A stretch of 50,115 bases of DNA from Rufibacter ruber (GTDB lineage Bacteria > Bacteroidota > Bacteroidia > Cytophagales > Hymenobacteraceae): positions 1 to 50,115 of the forward strand of contig NZ_LRMM01000033.1 of NCBI RefSeq assembly GCF_001647275.1. The letters are read 5' to 3'. Below are positions 19,001 to 26,006 of the stretch, one piece after another. Within the stretch, counting starts at the first letter, position 1. The number at the start of each line of letters is the position of its first letter. The translations under genes and the position numbers were made by a program. Below the pieces are notes generated by a model, which worked only from the letters and a program-made list of their open reading frames with translations, was not told where the DNA came from and searched no databases.

Positions 19001-20176
19001 CCGGCTAACGGTGTTGGTCTGTGGCTCAAACTGAAACAAACCGTCATTGTTGCTGATGGCCCAAAGCGTGCCCTGCCGGTCTGCGCTGAGCTTTACCACA
19101 TGGTTGTTGACTGGAATATAGTTGGGGGTGGCCAGCTTGATTCTGGTAAAGGCGTACTCCTGCTTTTTGAGTTTGTACAAGCCATACAAGGTGCCCACCC
19201 AAATGTTCTGTTCCCGGTCTACCAAGGTGCACAGCACGTTGTTGTCCTGAAAAAACGAAGCGGTTTTCTGAGGCTCTTTAAACCGTTGGTTCCAGGAAGA
19301 AATGGGTTCCCCCAGATAAAGGTGGTTGAAGGTGCCCGCTATAAGCTGGTTGTTCTGGAGCGACGTAATGCTGTTGACTTTCCCGAAACTTGCTTCCTGC
19401 GGCTCGCCTAATTTGTAGATTTTCAGGGTGGTAAGCTGCACTGCGTCTTGCTGCACCTGCGGCGAAACGGCCAATAGGCCTTCGGTGCGGGTGCCTACCC
19501 ACAACACGCCATTCTGGTCTGCGTAGATTTTGAGAACGGGGGCCGTGAGGCTGGTCTCAAACACCTTCTTCCGCTGGGCGTCTAAATAAAATACTCCGTT
19601 CTCGGTCCCTAGCCATAGATTGCCTTGGGAGGTTTGGTAAAAACAGGTAATGCCGCGACCCATTTTCTGCACCACCGGGTCGGTTTTCCGGAAATAAGGC
19701 TGCTGGGTTTTCTGGGCGGCGCCTACCGGGGAGATTTTGTACAGCAGGTGCTCGGCGTCTAGCGTGGTGACCCAAACGGCCCCGTCTGGCGCTACAGCCA
19801 GGTTCTGGATTCCTTCGCTCAACGCCAGCTTAACCTGATACGGATGGGTTTGAATCACGCCCAGCCCGCTGCCGGTGGCAATCCAAATATTGCCTTGTTT
19901 GTCTTCGGCAATGTCTCTGATGGTATTGTTGAGCAGGGTGCTCTTGCCGTTGTGGGTGAGGGCGTATTCAGTGGTTTTGTGCCCGTCATACTTGAACAGG
20001 CCCGAGTTGGTGCCCACCCAGAAATACCCTTTGCTGTCCTGGAAAATACTTAGGATTGAATATTTGGGCAGCCACTTTTCCTCAGACAGCTCAGTGTACA
20101 AATGACTGCTTACTCCCTGGGCAACCGCCAAACAACCCCACAAGCAAAACAGCACTTTCAGGAACAGAAACTTCAT
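16085..20176 (-). CDS. Hybrid two-component sensor/regulator 2 (HTCS)
   Basis: 1363 residues with the same order as HTCS1: signal peptide, Reg_prop propellers (to about 650), Y_Y_Y domain (about 695-785), membrane helix (about 795-815, AVYAVVLLLVVAVVLYFL), HisKA, HATPase (NLLSNAIKY, DTGMGIP, GVGLGLNL), receiver (Asp1154 in VSDISMPLLDG), AraC-type HTH (GSKNPKQFTKSFLKEYG). The phosphoacceptor region reads LSHEIKNRLTLI (His838), with Arg where HisKA kinases normally have Pro (HEIRTPL). It lies directly upstream of the GH2 gene on the same strand, whose operator begins 17 bp past its own stop codon. It is the more likely partner for that operator by position only. Confidence 0.96.
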   Translation of the reverse strand: MKFLFLKVLFCLWGCLAVAQGVSSHLYTELSEEKWLPKYSILSIFQDSKGYFWVGTNSGLFKYDGHKTTEYALTHNGKSTLLNNTIRDIAEDKQGNIWIATGSGLGVIQTHPYQVKLALSEGIQNLAVAPDGAVWVTTLDAEHLLYKISPVGAAQKTQQPYFRKTDPVVQKMGRGITCFYQTSQGNLWLGTENGVFYLDAQRKKVFETSLTAPVLKIYADQNGVLWVGTRTEGLLAVSPQVQQDAVQLTTLKIYKLGEPQEASFGKVNSITSLQNNQLIAGTFNHLYLGEPISSWNQRFKEPQKTASFFQDNNVLCTLVDREQNIWVGTLYGLYKLKKQEYAFTRIKLATPNYIPVNNHVVKLSADRQGTLWAISNNDGLFQFEPQTNTVSRVEMPVKGRVKNIEQGKSGHYLLNIDDRLYRYKGASLADFKQEHLELLPYTSADIQTMLEVSPGNWWLGTWNNGLLQVALDGKAPDPFFQQVAKVANKVTHIFNLVKDQQGNIWIGYRGNGLIKANPQTKKIQEYHAGKNGLQSDRIVSIYPDKNGNVWVATRGHGVQVYDAQKDRFTSFTTAHGLPSNSVCAFGEDAKGTLWVSTQNGLAKYLPGQPVPFQHYGVQDGIVHPEFSFNAVAIGKNNTLYFANLDGIYQLNLSAGNKHSTKAPQLAFSEFQILSEGEEAAQAQQEYLNAIRIKGSFSLPYNHNSFLVSFATLDFTSPEKVKYAYRLKGWEQEWQYTDANGREIQYLDLPAGKYTFEVKSSNAEGIWFDNPISFQVEVQPPFWFSPWAYAVYAVVLLLVVAVVLYFLRRWFKLNNQLKEEAEVLQLQTQQMVYFSDLSHEIKNRLTLILGPLETALTGKKVNKAILHNLYEQALRLKRINEQIINIRKSEAGEFILSVEEGDITQYVADVCERVKPLALVRDIDIAFESDIDNGQVFFDKELLEIILLNLLSNAIKYSEPGANVTITLKSVAIEGQEAEDREPGTYVCCEVKDTGMGIPEEELQNVTSLFYRAKNAQESKEKEGVGLGLNLVQRLIKRHHGWLSIQSRQHEYTAVTFYFPAEKDHYSLTELRPTLANTPIVEELPQQQPAKKEQKSKGALVIEDKPKVVVVDDEPEIRQLIRETLAEEFDVLEAGNGEEAYQLLLAESVSLVVSDISMPLLDGISLLKRVKQSPDLNDIPVIILTGKSSASEKYLCLKNNADDFIEKPFSPELLRWRIVGLLKNREILKDKFIRKVAITQQEETRVESPDEKFIHEVVELIDTHMANHDLNVEFLAESMCMSRATLYRKMEELLSESPSDFIKKARLRKAAALLKEGKFYVSQVAYMVGSKNPKQFTKSFLKEYGLTPTDYMKQEGAPSEKALV

Positions 20177-20313
20177 ATTCTTAACAACCGAAAATCAGAT
20201 TGGTACTGAGCCCATTATGTTAAGGAAAGTTACGTTTATTCTAGGGAAAATCAAAAACCGCCCCCGCATGAGCAAGTGACGCACTTCCACTTCATCTGGA
20301 AAACATGCTACAA

Positions 20314-20357
20314 GTGCTGTTTTGAGCTTGTTTTGGAAAAGTAGCCCAGAAACGGAA
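20314..20357. repeat. Intergenic palindrome, copy 9
   Basis: Decayed copy: GTGCTGTTTTGAGCTTG and GTAGCCCAGAAACGGAAA around TTTTGGAAAA. Recognisable by core and spacing; arm pairing is weak. Confidence 0.6.
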
Positions 20358-20415
20358 AATTAAGAGTGAAGCTGTTCCAGCCAGCAAGGCTAAGTCCCGG
20401 CGGCGGCGATGACCG

Positions 20416-20462
20416 TTTCCGTTTTGGGCCTGTTTTTCTGAAAACAAGCCGAAAACAGGAAA
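20416..20462. repeat. Intergenic palindrome, copy 10
   Basis: TTTCCGTTTTGGGCCTG and CAAGCCGAAAACAGGAAA around TTTTTCTGAAAA. It ends 13 bp from the isomerase stop codon (20476). Confidence 0.85.
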
Positions 20463-20475
20463 GCCTCTCAGCTGC

Positions 20476-21402
20476 TTAAGATTGTTCTAGAACCTGCTTG
20501 CAATACGCCAAGCTTCGCCCTACTTCCTCTACAGGGTCACCTTCGTACTCAAATTCTATGTTGGCCGGAATATTCCAGTGGTTGTCTCTGATGAGTTTCA
20601 GCACCTCGGCCAAGGGCGTGTCCCCTTCCCCGAACCGCGTTCTGGGGCCGTGGCTTTTCTTGCGGTCTTTCAGGTGCAGGCAGTAAATTTTGGCGTGGTG
20701 CTCTTTCAGGTAGGCCACCGGGTCAAAGTTGGCGGCCGTGAAATGTCCTAAATCTAGGTTAATTCCAATAAAATCTGAATTACCGGCCATGCCCTGGGCA
20801 AACGATTCCGGAGTGGCAAACTCATTGGGATCTTTGAGGTTGTCATGGTTGTGCATGCCCACCTTCATCTTGTATTTCCGGGCGAACGCGTCAATGCGGG
20901 GCATCACCTTCACCGTAGCCGACACCGTGAGTACCTCGGCCCCCAGCGTCTGGGCAATCCGGAACGCCAGGTCAATTTCACTGTCGGGCGTTCTGTCTTT
21001 GATAGAGGGGTTGTACGCCTGAATGGCAATGCCCGCTTGCGCGAATTTCTCTTTGATACCCTTGATTTCGTCCATGGTCACGGTGGCGCGCCATTTCTTG
21101 AGGTTCTCCTGGTTTTCTTTGGCCTGCTCCGGGGTAAGGTTGCGGCGCCACTGGTGCTGGCGCGGCTCCACGTGGCCCACCCACAGCTCGCAGCTGGTGA
21201 TGCCCAGTTGGCGCATGGCGGCAATGGCCCCGTCCAAATCCCGGTCCCTGAAACTGTAGGTCTGCACCCCCAGCACCACGCCCCGCTTTTTTTCTTCGGC
21301 CTTGGCCGATGCAGAAGAAGCACACCCGAACGGCAACATAGCCCCTGCCATTCCGGCCAAAGTCAATAGGCCCCACTCCCGCCTAGTCAATTTACGCGAC
21401 AT
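20476..21402 (-). CDS. Exported sugar isomerase/epimerase-like TIM barrel
   Basis: 308 residues of the xylose isomerase-like TIM-barrel family (AP endonuclease 2 fold). Metal-ligand type blocks are visible: [31 protein letters not shown] and NIEFEYEGD. The N-terminus is unusual for an isomerase: [20 protein letters not shown] then GC at Cys27, a twin-arginine-like motif plus lipobox. It is probably exported folded and lipidated. Family members act on sugars or keto-sugars; in PULs such exported forms are frequent but seldom characterised. Same strand as sulfatase 2 upstream, with a 195-bp gap holding a palindrome. The substrate is unknown. Confidence 0.85.
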   Translation of the reverse strand: MSRKLTRREWGLLTLAGMAGAMLPFGCASSASAKAEEKKRGVVLGVQTYSFRDRDLDGAIAAMRQLGITSCELWVGHVEPRQHQWRRNLTPEQAKENQENLKKWRATVTMDEIKGIKEKFAQAGIAIQAYNPSIKDRTPDSEIDLAFRIAQTLGAEVLTVSATVKVMPRIDAFARKYKMKVGMHNHDNLKDPNEFATPESFAQGMAGNSDFIGINLDLGHFTAANFDPVAYLKEHHAKIYCLHLKDRKKSHGPRTRFGEGDTPLAEVLKLIRDNHWNIPANIEFEYEGDPVEEVGRSLAYCKQVLEQS

Positions 21403-21468
21403 TACTTTTATGTTTTTGTAGAACGAATGTTATCCATTTAGCCCTCCCTTCTACCCTTCTCCACCTAA

Positions 21469-21510
21469 TGCGTTTTTGACCTCTTTTTCAGAAAACAGCC
21501 CGAAAACGCA
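21469..21510. repeat. Intergenic palindrome, copy 11
   Basis: TGCGTTTTTGACCTC and CAGCCCGAAAACGCA around TTTTTCAGAAAA. Outer pair GCG/CGC intact; the inner part is mismatched. It is 87 bp from the sulfatase 2 stop codon (21598). Confidence 0.8.
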
Positions 21511-21597
21511 AGCAAACGTCAAAGCGACTTTTTTCTTTTCCAGCGGAATTTTCCCCGCTAGTTCACGCAGTTTACCTTGCCGCTTGCGCTTAAAAAG

Positions 21598-23151
21598 TTA
21601 TGGTCTGGTCTTTTCTTTCGCTTTCACTGATGCCAACAGGGTCTGCAGTTCCTTTAAAGTGGCAGGATTGGCTTGGGCCACGTTCTGCTTTTCAGCCACG
21701 TCTTTTTTGAGGTGGTAGAGTTGCGGCTGTGGGTTATTGCCCAGTTCAGTGTTGGTGTTCTTGTTCATGGTTGGGCCGCTGCTGGGTTCAATGTACTTCC
21801 AATCACCGCGCACAATAGACAGGGTGTTGTTCAAAGACTGCTGCACCACGTACTCGCGCCCGATTTTTGCCTTGCCCAACAGCGTCTGCAATTGGTTGTG
21901 GCTGTCTGGGGCATCTTGGGTGGCTAATTTCTGGCCCGTCAGGCTGGCAAACGAGGCGTACAAATCCACTTGGCTGAACAGAGCATTGGAGACGCCAGGG
22001 CTGATTTTACTCGGCCACCGCACCAGGAACGGCACGCGGGTGCCTGCTTCAAACGCGCTGTATTTGCCGCCCCGCATCGGTCCGGAAGGCGTATGTTTGC
22101 CCAGTTTCTCTACCGCCTGGTCTACGTACCCATCATCTACCACGGGCCCGTTGTCACTGGTGAAAATCAGAATAGTGTTTTTGGCCAGATTGAGCCGGTC
22201 CAGCGCGTTCATGATTTCGCCCACGGTCCAGTCCAGCTGCAGAATGGCGTCGCCGCGCGGGCCCATGCCGCTCTTGCCCGCAAACCTTGAGTGCGGCAGC
22301 CGCGGCACGTGAATGTCATGCGTAGCGAAGTACAGGAAGAACGGCTGCTTCTGGTTTTGGTCAATGAATTTCACGGCGCGGTTGGTGAACACGTCGGCCA
22401 TGTCCTCGTCAATCCAGCGTGCTTTGGTGCCGCCTGTCATGTACCCAATGCGGCTCACGCCGTTCACAATGGTATTATCATGCCCGTGCGAATACTTCAT
22501 TTTCAGCAGCTCGGGGTTTTCTCTGCCGGTGGGCTCGTCGCCAATCTTGTCTTTGTAGCTTACCTGAATGGGGTCGGCGGGGTCCAGGTCCACAATGCGG
22601 TAGTTCTCCAGGTACACGCAGGGCACGCGGTCGGCGGTGGCGGGCATCAGGAACGAGTAGTTGAACCCAATTTCCAGCGGCCCCGGTTTCACGTCTGCGT
22701 TCCAGTCCGGCCCACCCTTCGGCCCCAGGCCGAGGTGCCATTTGCCCACCACCCCGGTTTTGTAGCCCGCTGATTGCAGCATGTCGGGCAGGGTTCGCAT
22801 GTCTTGGGGGATGATGAGCGCGGCATCACCGGGGGCAATGCCCGTGTCTTGCTTTCGCCAGGCGTACTTGCCGGTGAGCATGGAGAACCGCGAGGGCGTG
22901 CACGTGGCCGAGGTGGCATATGCCTGGGTAAACCTTAGCCCCTGCGCGGCCAGCTTGTCAATGTTGGGGGTTTTCACCTGGGTAGCCCCATTGCAGCTGA
23001 TGTCACCGTAGCCCAAATCATCAGTGTAAATGATAATGATGTTGGGTTTCTGCTGGGCCTGTACGGTCGATGATGCCCCGAATAAAAGACACAAGGCACC
23101 GGCTACAAGCCGAAGAGCGTGAAGGGCTGAGACTGAATAGAAGTGTTTCAT
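21598..23151 (-). CDS. Cys-type sulfatase 2 (family S1)
   Basis: 517 residues with a Sec signal peptide (cleavage near VQAQQ), not a lipoprotein. Metal-binding block IIIIYTDDLGYGDISCNG. Signature SATCTPSRFSMLTGKY with Cys84 to be turned into formylglycine; CTPSR is the textbook FGE target. GKWHLGLGP and FTSDNGP are further active-site blocks. The sequence resembles arylsulfatase A/GALNS-type enzymes and likely removes an exo-type sulfate from sugars in the periplasm. It is first in a run of three sulfatases (21598-27464) on one strand, each separated by repeat-filled gaps. Confidence 0.95.
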   Translation of the reverse strand: MKHFYSVSALHALRLVAGALCLLFGASSTVQAQQKPNIIIIYTDDLGYGDISCNGATQVKTPNIDKLAAQGLRFTQAYATSATCTPSRFSMLTGKYAWRKQDTGIAPGDAALIIPQDMRTLPDMLQSAGYKTGVVGKWHLGLGPKGGPDWNADVKPGPLEIGFNYSFLMPATADRVPCVYLENYRIVDLDPADPIQVSYKDKIGDEPTGRENPELLKMKYSHGHDNTIVNGVSRIGYMTGGTKARWIDEDMADVFTNRAVKFIDQNQKQPFFLYFATHDIHVPRLPHSRFAGKSGMGPRGDAILQLDWTVGEIMNALDRLNLAKNTILIFTSDNGPVVDDGYVDQAVEKLGKHTPSGPMRGGKYSAFEAGTRVPFLVRWPSKISPGVSNALFSQVDLYASFASLTGQKLATQDAPDSHNQLQTLLGKAKIGREYVVQQSLNNTLSIVRGDWKYIEPSSGPTMNKNTNTELGNNPQPQLYHLKKDVAEKQNVAQANPATLKELQTLLASVKAKEKTRP

Positions 23152-23241
23152 TCTGAATTGTATTTACACTTGTGGTAATGGCGCTGACTGATTGTAGAGC
23201 TGCTTTTCCTATTAGCAGTATTTCATGGAGCTAGCCTCTGC

Positions 23242-23287
23242 TTTTCTATTTTCGGCCTGTTTTCTAAAAAATAGCCCGGAAACGCAA
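23242..23287. repeat. Intergenic palindrome, copy 12
   Basis: TTTTCTATTTTCGGCCTG and ATAGCCCGGAAACGCAAA around TTTTCTAAAAAA. It lies 90 bp upstream of the sulfatase 2 start, at the left edge of a repeat-dense gap. Confidence 0.8.
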
Positions 23288-23368
23288 ATTCTCTAAAGCG
23301 ATTCTGTCTTCTTTTGAAAACTGATGCATTTCTAATTCTCAAAAAAAGTTACTCCTGCCGCTCTTCCC

Positions 23369-23501
23369 TGCTCTTCGGGTTTTACAATCCGGAAGCAACT
23401 AAGGAGGGGATTTGTAATCCCCGTATCTGCTTCTAACCTGCAAACCCGCAGATTAAAAATCCGCTGAGGACTCAAGCTTGGGATTACAAATCCCGAACAG
23501 C
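23369..23501. repeat. REP-like hairpin array 2, unit A
   Basis: 133 bp from TGCTCTTC to GAACAGC. Four hairpins: 23374-23394 (TTCGGG/CCGGAA type), GGGGATTTGTAATCCCC at 23406-23422, GCAGATTAAAAATCCGC at about 23448-23464, and TTGGGATTACAAATCCCGAA at about 23479-23498. A second unit with the same order begins at 23614. Confidence 0.8.
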
Positions 23502-23507
23502 AAACGC

Positions 23508-23537
23508 ATTCCGTCCCCCTTTGAAGGGGGACGGAAT
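23508..23537. repeat. 14-bp perfect palindrome between REP units
   Basis: ATTCCGTCCCCCTT-TG-AAGGGGGACGGAAT, a strong hairpin with a two-base loop. It is a different sequence from the REP units and from the common palindrome family. It is not followed by a T run. Confidence 0.7.
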
Positions 23538-23613
23538 ACGTGAGCTTTTCCAATTTTCATCACCCTGCTTTTCTGGATTTTCGCCCTCCTTTTCTTACTC
23601 TGCTTTTCTCCTC

Positions 23614-23747
23614 TGCTCTTCCTGATTTGCAATCCGGAAGCACCTGCTTCGGGGATTTGTACTCCCCATCCCTCGCTTTCTCTGAAAAAATCCGCGGATT
23701 GCAAATCCGCTGAGTCCCCAAGTTCGGGATTACAAATCCCGAACAGC
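23614..23747. repeat. REP-like hairpin array 2, unit B
   Basis: 134 bp with the same four-hairpin order as unit A: CTTCCTGATTTGCAATCCGGAAG (outer bases 23618-23640), GGGGATTTGTACTCCCC (23651-23667), GCGGATTGCAAATCCGC (23694-23710) and TTCGGGATTACAAATCCCGAA, ending GAACAGC. The linkers have diverged more than the stems. Confidence 0.8.
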
Positions 23748-23806
23748 TGAGGCAGCAGAAAGACCGCTGAGACAGTTGCTTTCATAGCGCAAGCGGATGT
23801 TTATAT

Positions 23807-23852
23807 TTTCCGTTTCCGGGCTGTTTTTCTAAAAACAGCCCGAAAACGGAAA
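23807..23852. repeat. Intergenic palindrome, copy 13
   Basis: One of the best-paired copies: TTTCCGTTTCCGGGCTG and CAGCCCGAAAACGGAAA around TTTTTCTAAAAA. The inner pair is GGGCTG/CAGCCC against GGCCTG/CAGGCC elsewhere, a clear paired change. It ends 24 bp from the sulfatase 3 stop codon. Confidence 0.92.
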
Positions 23853-23876
23853 TCCATTAAGGCGCACCGCCCTATA

Positions 23877-25751
23877 TTAATCACTGGTTTTCTCACCGGC
23901 CTGGTACAGCGCCGAATATGGCAGCACGCCGCAGTTGATTAAGATGGAGCGGAGGTAGAACTTATGCTTGTTACCGCCTTTTCCGTCTAACAGCGCCTGT
24001 AATTCAGGGGCAATGGGTTTGGCTTCGGCACCTATGTTCTGCAGGCACGCCGCCGCCGGTCCGAAATTGTCTTTCACCTGCAGCAGCAGGAAATCCAGGC
24101 CTTGCTTTTTGTTTCCGGCATAGACCATGGCCTCAGCTAAGAGACTTTTTACCTCTGGGATTATTTCTGCCTGCCCCATGGCGGCAGTGGCTTTGGTAGG
24201 CCAGGATTTTAGCTGTCCGGTTTTGGCTAGTCCGCAAATACCGCTGGCGCCCCAGAATTGCACCACCGGGTCTTTGTCGGCCAGATAATCGGTTAGGGTT
24301 TTCAGGTTGGCAGGGTTCCTTAAAGAAGCTGTTTCGGCGGCGCCGATTTGCTTGTCTACGTCAATGTTGTTTTTTCTCACCACGTTGAACAGCGGCCCCT
24401 GCTCCTGCAAAGTTTTGCGGTATTCTCTCGGCATAAAGCCTAAGTCTTTCTGCTGGCGCACCTCGCGCTGTAATTCGGCTTTGAGCTCATTGAAGATTTT
24501 GCCGTAGGCTTTGTCTTGGGCCAGATTCTTGGTTTCCAGGGAGTCTTTCTGCAGGTCATACAGCTCAAAGGTCTCAACCGGTACCCAGAACGCTTTGTGC
24601 AGCGGGCTCAGTTTGGTTTTCATGTTGGCCACGTCCCAGGCTTGCTGCGCGGGCATTTGCCACTGGTAGTCCTGGCGGGTACCGTTGGGGTACGCGCTCT
24701 GGTAGTTCCAGACGAGTTTGTACTGGCCATTGGTGATTCCGCGCGACGGCGCAAAACTGTCGCCCTGGTTCGCCCGGAACGCGAAGGTGTATTTTCTGGT
24801 ATTCTCGGGTTTGTTCGCGTCTGGGCCTAAGAACGGTTTGCCCACCAGAAAGTCCGGGGTTTTCACCCCTGCCAGATTGAGTACCGTGGCCGAGAAGTCT
24901 ACAAACGACACCTGCCGGTTGCTCACCGATGGCACCGCAGTGTTGGCCAGGTGCTGCCATTTTTTGGGGAAGTACACAATCAACGGCACGCGGGTGCCGC
25001 TTTCATACACGTAGGCCTTGCCGCGCGGTACGGTGCCACCGTGGTCAGCGTAGAAGAAGATGATGGTGTTTTCGGCCTCGCCGCTTTTCTCCAGTTCCGC
25101 CAGTTTCTCGCCCATCCATTTGTCCATGAGCATGACGGCGTCCATGTTCCAGGCGATGTCATTGCGCACCTCTGGTAAATCAGGCACGTAGCCCGGCACA
25201 GATACTTTGTCCATGGGTACGGTGCGCTGGTCGCGACCTTCTACGCTGCGGGTGGCTACGCGCACCATGTGGGTGATGCCGCAGTTGAACACCGAGAAAA
25301 ACGGCTGGCTTTTGTCTGGCCGCTTGGTGTAGCTGGCTTTGTTGCTGGACTCGTGCCACACGTCTTCGGGCGTTTTTTTGTCGTTGTAATCTTTCTTGGC
25401 GTTGTTAGAGGTGTAGTATCCGGCCTCGCGCAGGTACTTGGGGAAATAAAACGCAGCCGGAACCGGACGGCCTTCGCGGTGAATGTCTGTGCCCAGGCTC
25501 ACGGCGTATTTCCCGGAAATCAAGGTGGAGCGTGCCGGTGAACACTGCGGCCCATTTGACCGGGCCTGCGTATACCTGATGCCTTGCGCCGCCAGTTTGT
25601 CTAAGTTAGGGGTTTTGACCAGTTTGTTCCCGTAGCTGCTCAAGTAAGGACTCATGTCTTCGGTGACCAGCCACAGAATATTGGGCCGGTCTTGGGCGAA
25701 GCCATGGAATGCGAAGAGAACCAGCGCAAACAGGGAAAAGAATTTCTTCAT
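23877..25751 (-). CDS. Cys-type sulfatase 3 with HEAT-like C-terminus
   Basis: 624 residues with signal peptide (MKKFFSLFALVLFAFHGFAQ). Metal block ILWLVTEDMSPYLSSYGN; signature GPQCSPARSTLISGKY with Cys70. It belongs to the heparan N-sulfatase/iduronate-sulfatase-like branch (SNNAKKDYN, FFYADHGG). About 130 extra residues at the C-terminus (from about 490) look helical and HEAT-like (DYLADKDPVVQFWGASGICGLA), a domain seen in some planctomycete and Bacteroidota sulfatases. Probably periplasmic. The extra domain may hold partners or long substrates; that is a guess. Confidence 0.93.
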   Translation of the reverse strand: MKKFFSLFALVLFAFHGFAQDRPNILWLVTEDMSPYLSSYGNKLVKTPNLDKLAAQGIRYTQARSNGPQCSPARSTLISGKYAVSLGTDIHREGRPVPAAFYFPKYLREAGYYTSNNAKKDYNDKKTPEDVWHESSNKASYTKRPDKSQPFFSVFNCGITHMVRVATRSVEGRDQRTVPMDKVSVPGYVPDLPEVRNDIAWNMDAVMLMDKWMGEKLAELEKSGEAENTIIFFYADHGGTVPRGKAYVYESGTRVPLIVYFPKKWQHLANTAVPSVSNRQVSFVDFSATVLNLAGVKTPDFLVGKPFLGPDANKPENTRKYTFAFRANQGDSFAPSRGITNGQYKLVWNYQSAYPNGTRQDYQWQMPAQQAWDVANMKTKLSPLHKAFWVPVETFELYDLQKDSLETKNLAQDKAYGKIFNELKAELQREVRQQKDLGFMPREYRKTLQEQGPLFNVVRKNNIDVDKQIGAAETASLRNPANLKTLTDYLADKDPVVQFWGASGICGLAKTGQLKSWPTKATAAMGQAEIIPEVKSLLAEAMVYAGNKKQGLDFLLLQVKDNFGPAAACLQNIGAEAKPIAPELQALLDGKGGNKHKFYLRSILINCGVLPYSALYQAGEKTSD

Positions 25752-25872
25752 AAAGGTTGAAAAAGACGTCTAGTAATGTACAAGCAAAGGCGAGCGCTTT
25801 ACGCCCGCTGGCAGGTCAGCCCTTTGATGGCGACTAACCCAATTAGTTTAATGCGCTCCCTAAATTTAAGAG

Positions 25873-25915
25873 TTTCTGTTTTTGAGCTGTTTTCCGAAAA
25901 ACAGGCCGGAAACGC
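25873..25915. repeat. Intergenic palindrome, copy 14
   Basis: TTTCTGTTTTTGAGCTG and CAGGCCGGAAACGC around TTTTCCGAAAAA. It is 91 bp from the sulfatase 4 stop codon. Confidence 0.78.
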
Positions 25916-26006
25916 TTCTATTCCCGACCTGAACTACAACAAACAAATTCTTATATCACATAAAAAAGAGCCAGGCATAGGAAAACTTTCACCACGGGAA
26001 ACAGAT

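Larger units (their letters stand above)
20177..20475. other. Intergenic stretch upstream of HTCS2
   Basis: 299 bp between the HTCS2 start and the isomerase stop. It contains two palindrome copies (20314, 20416). TAACTTTC on the minus strand near 20225-20232 is a one-mismatch -7 box candidate for HTCS2. Nothing else is recognisable. Confidence 0.5.
23152..23876. other. Repeat-dense intergenic region
   Basis: 725 bp between sulfatases 2 and 3 without a gene. It contains two palindromes at the edges, two copies of a four-hairpin unit and a strong simple palindrome between them. Short open frames here are translations of repeats. Confidence 0.7.
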
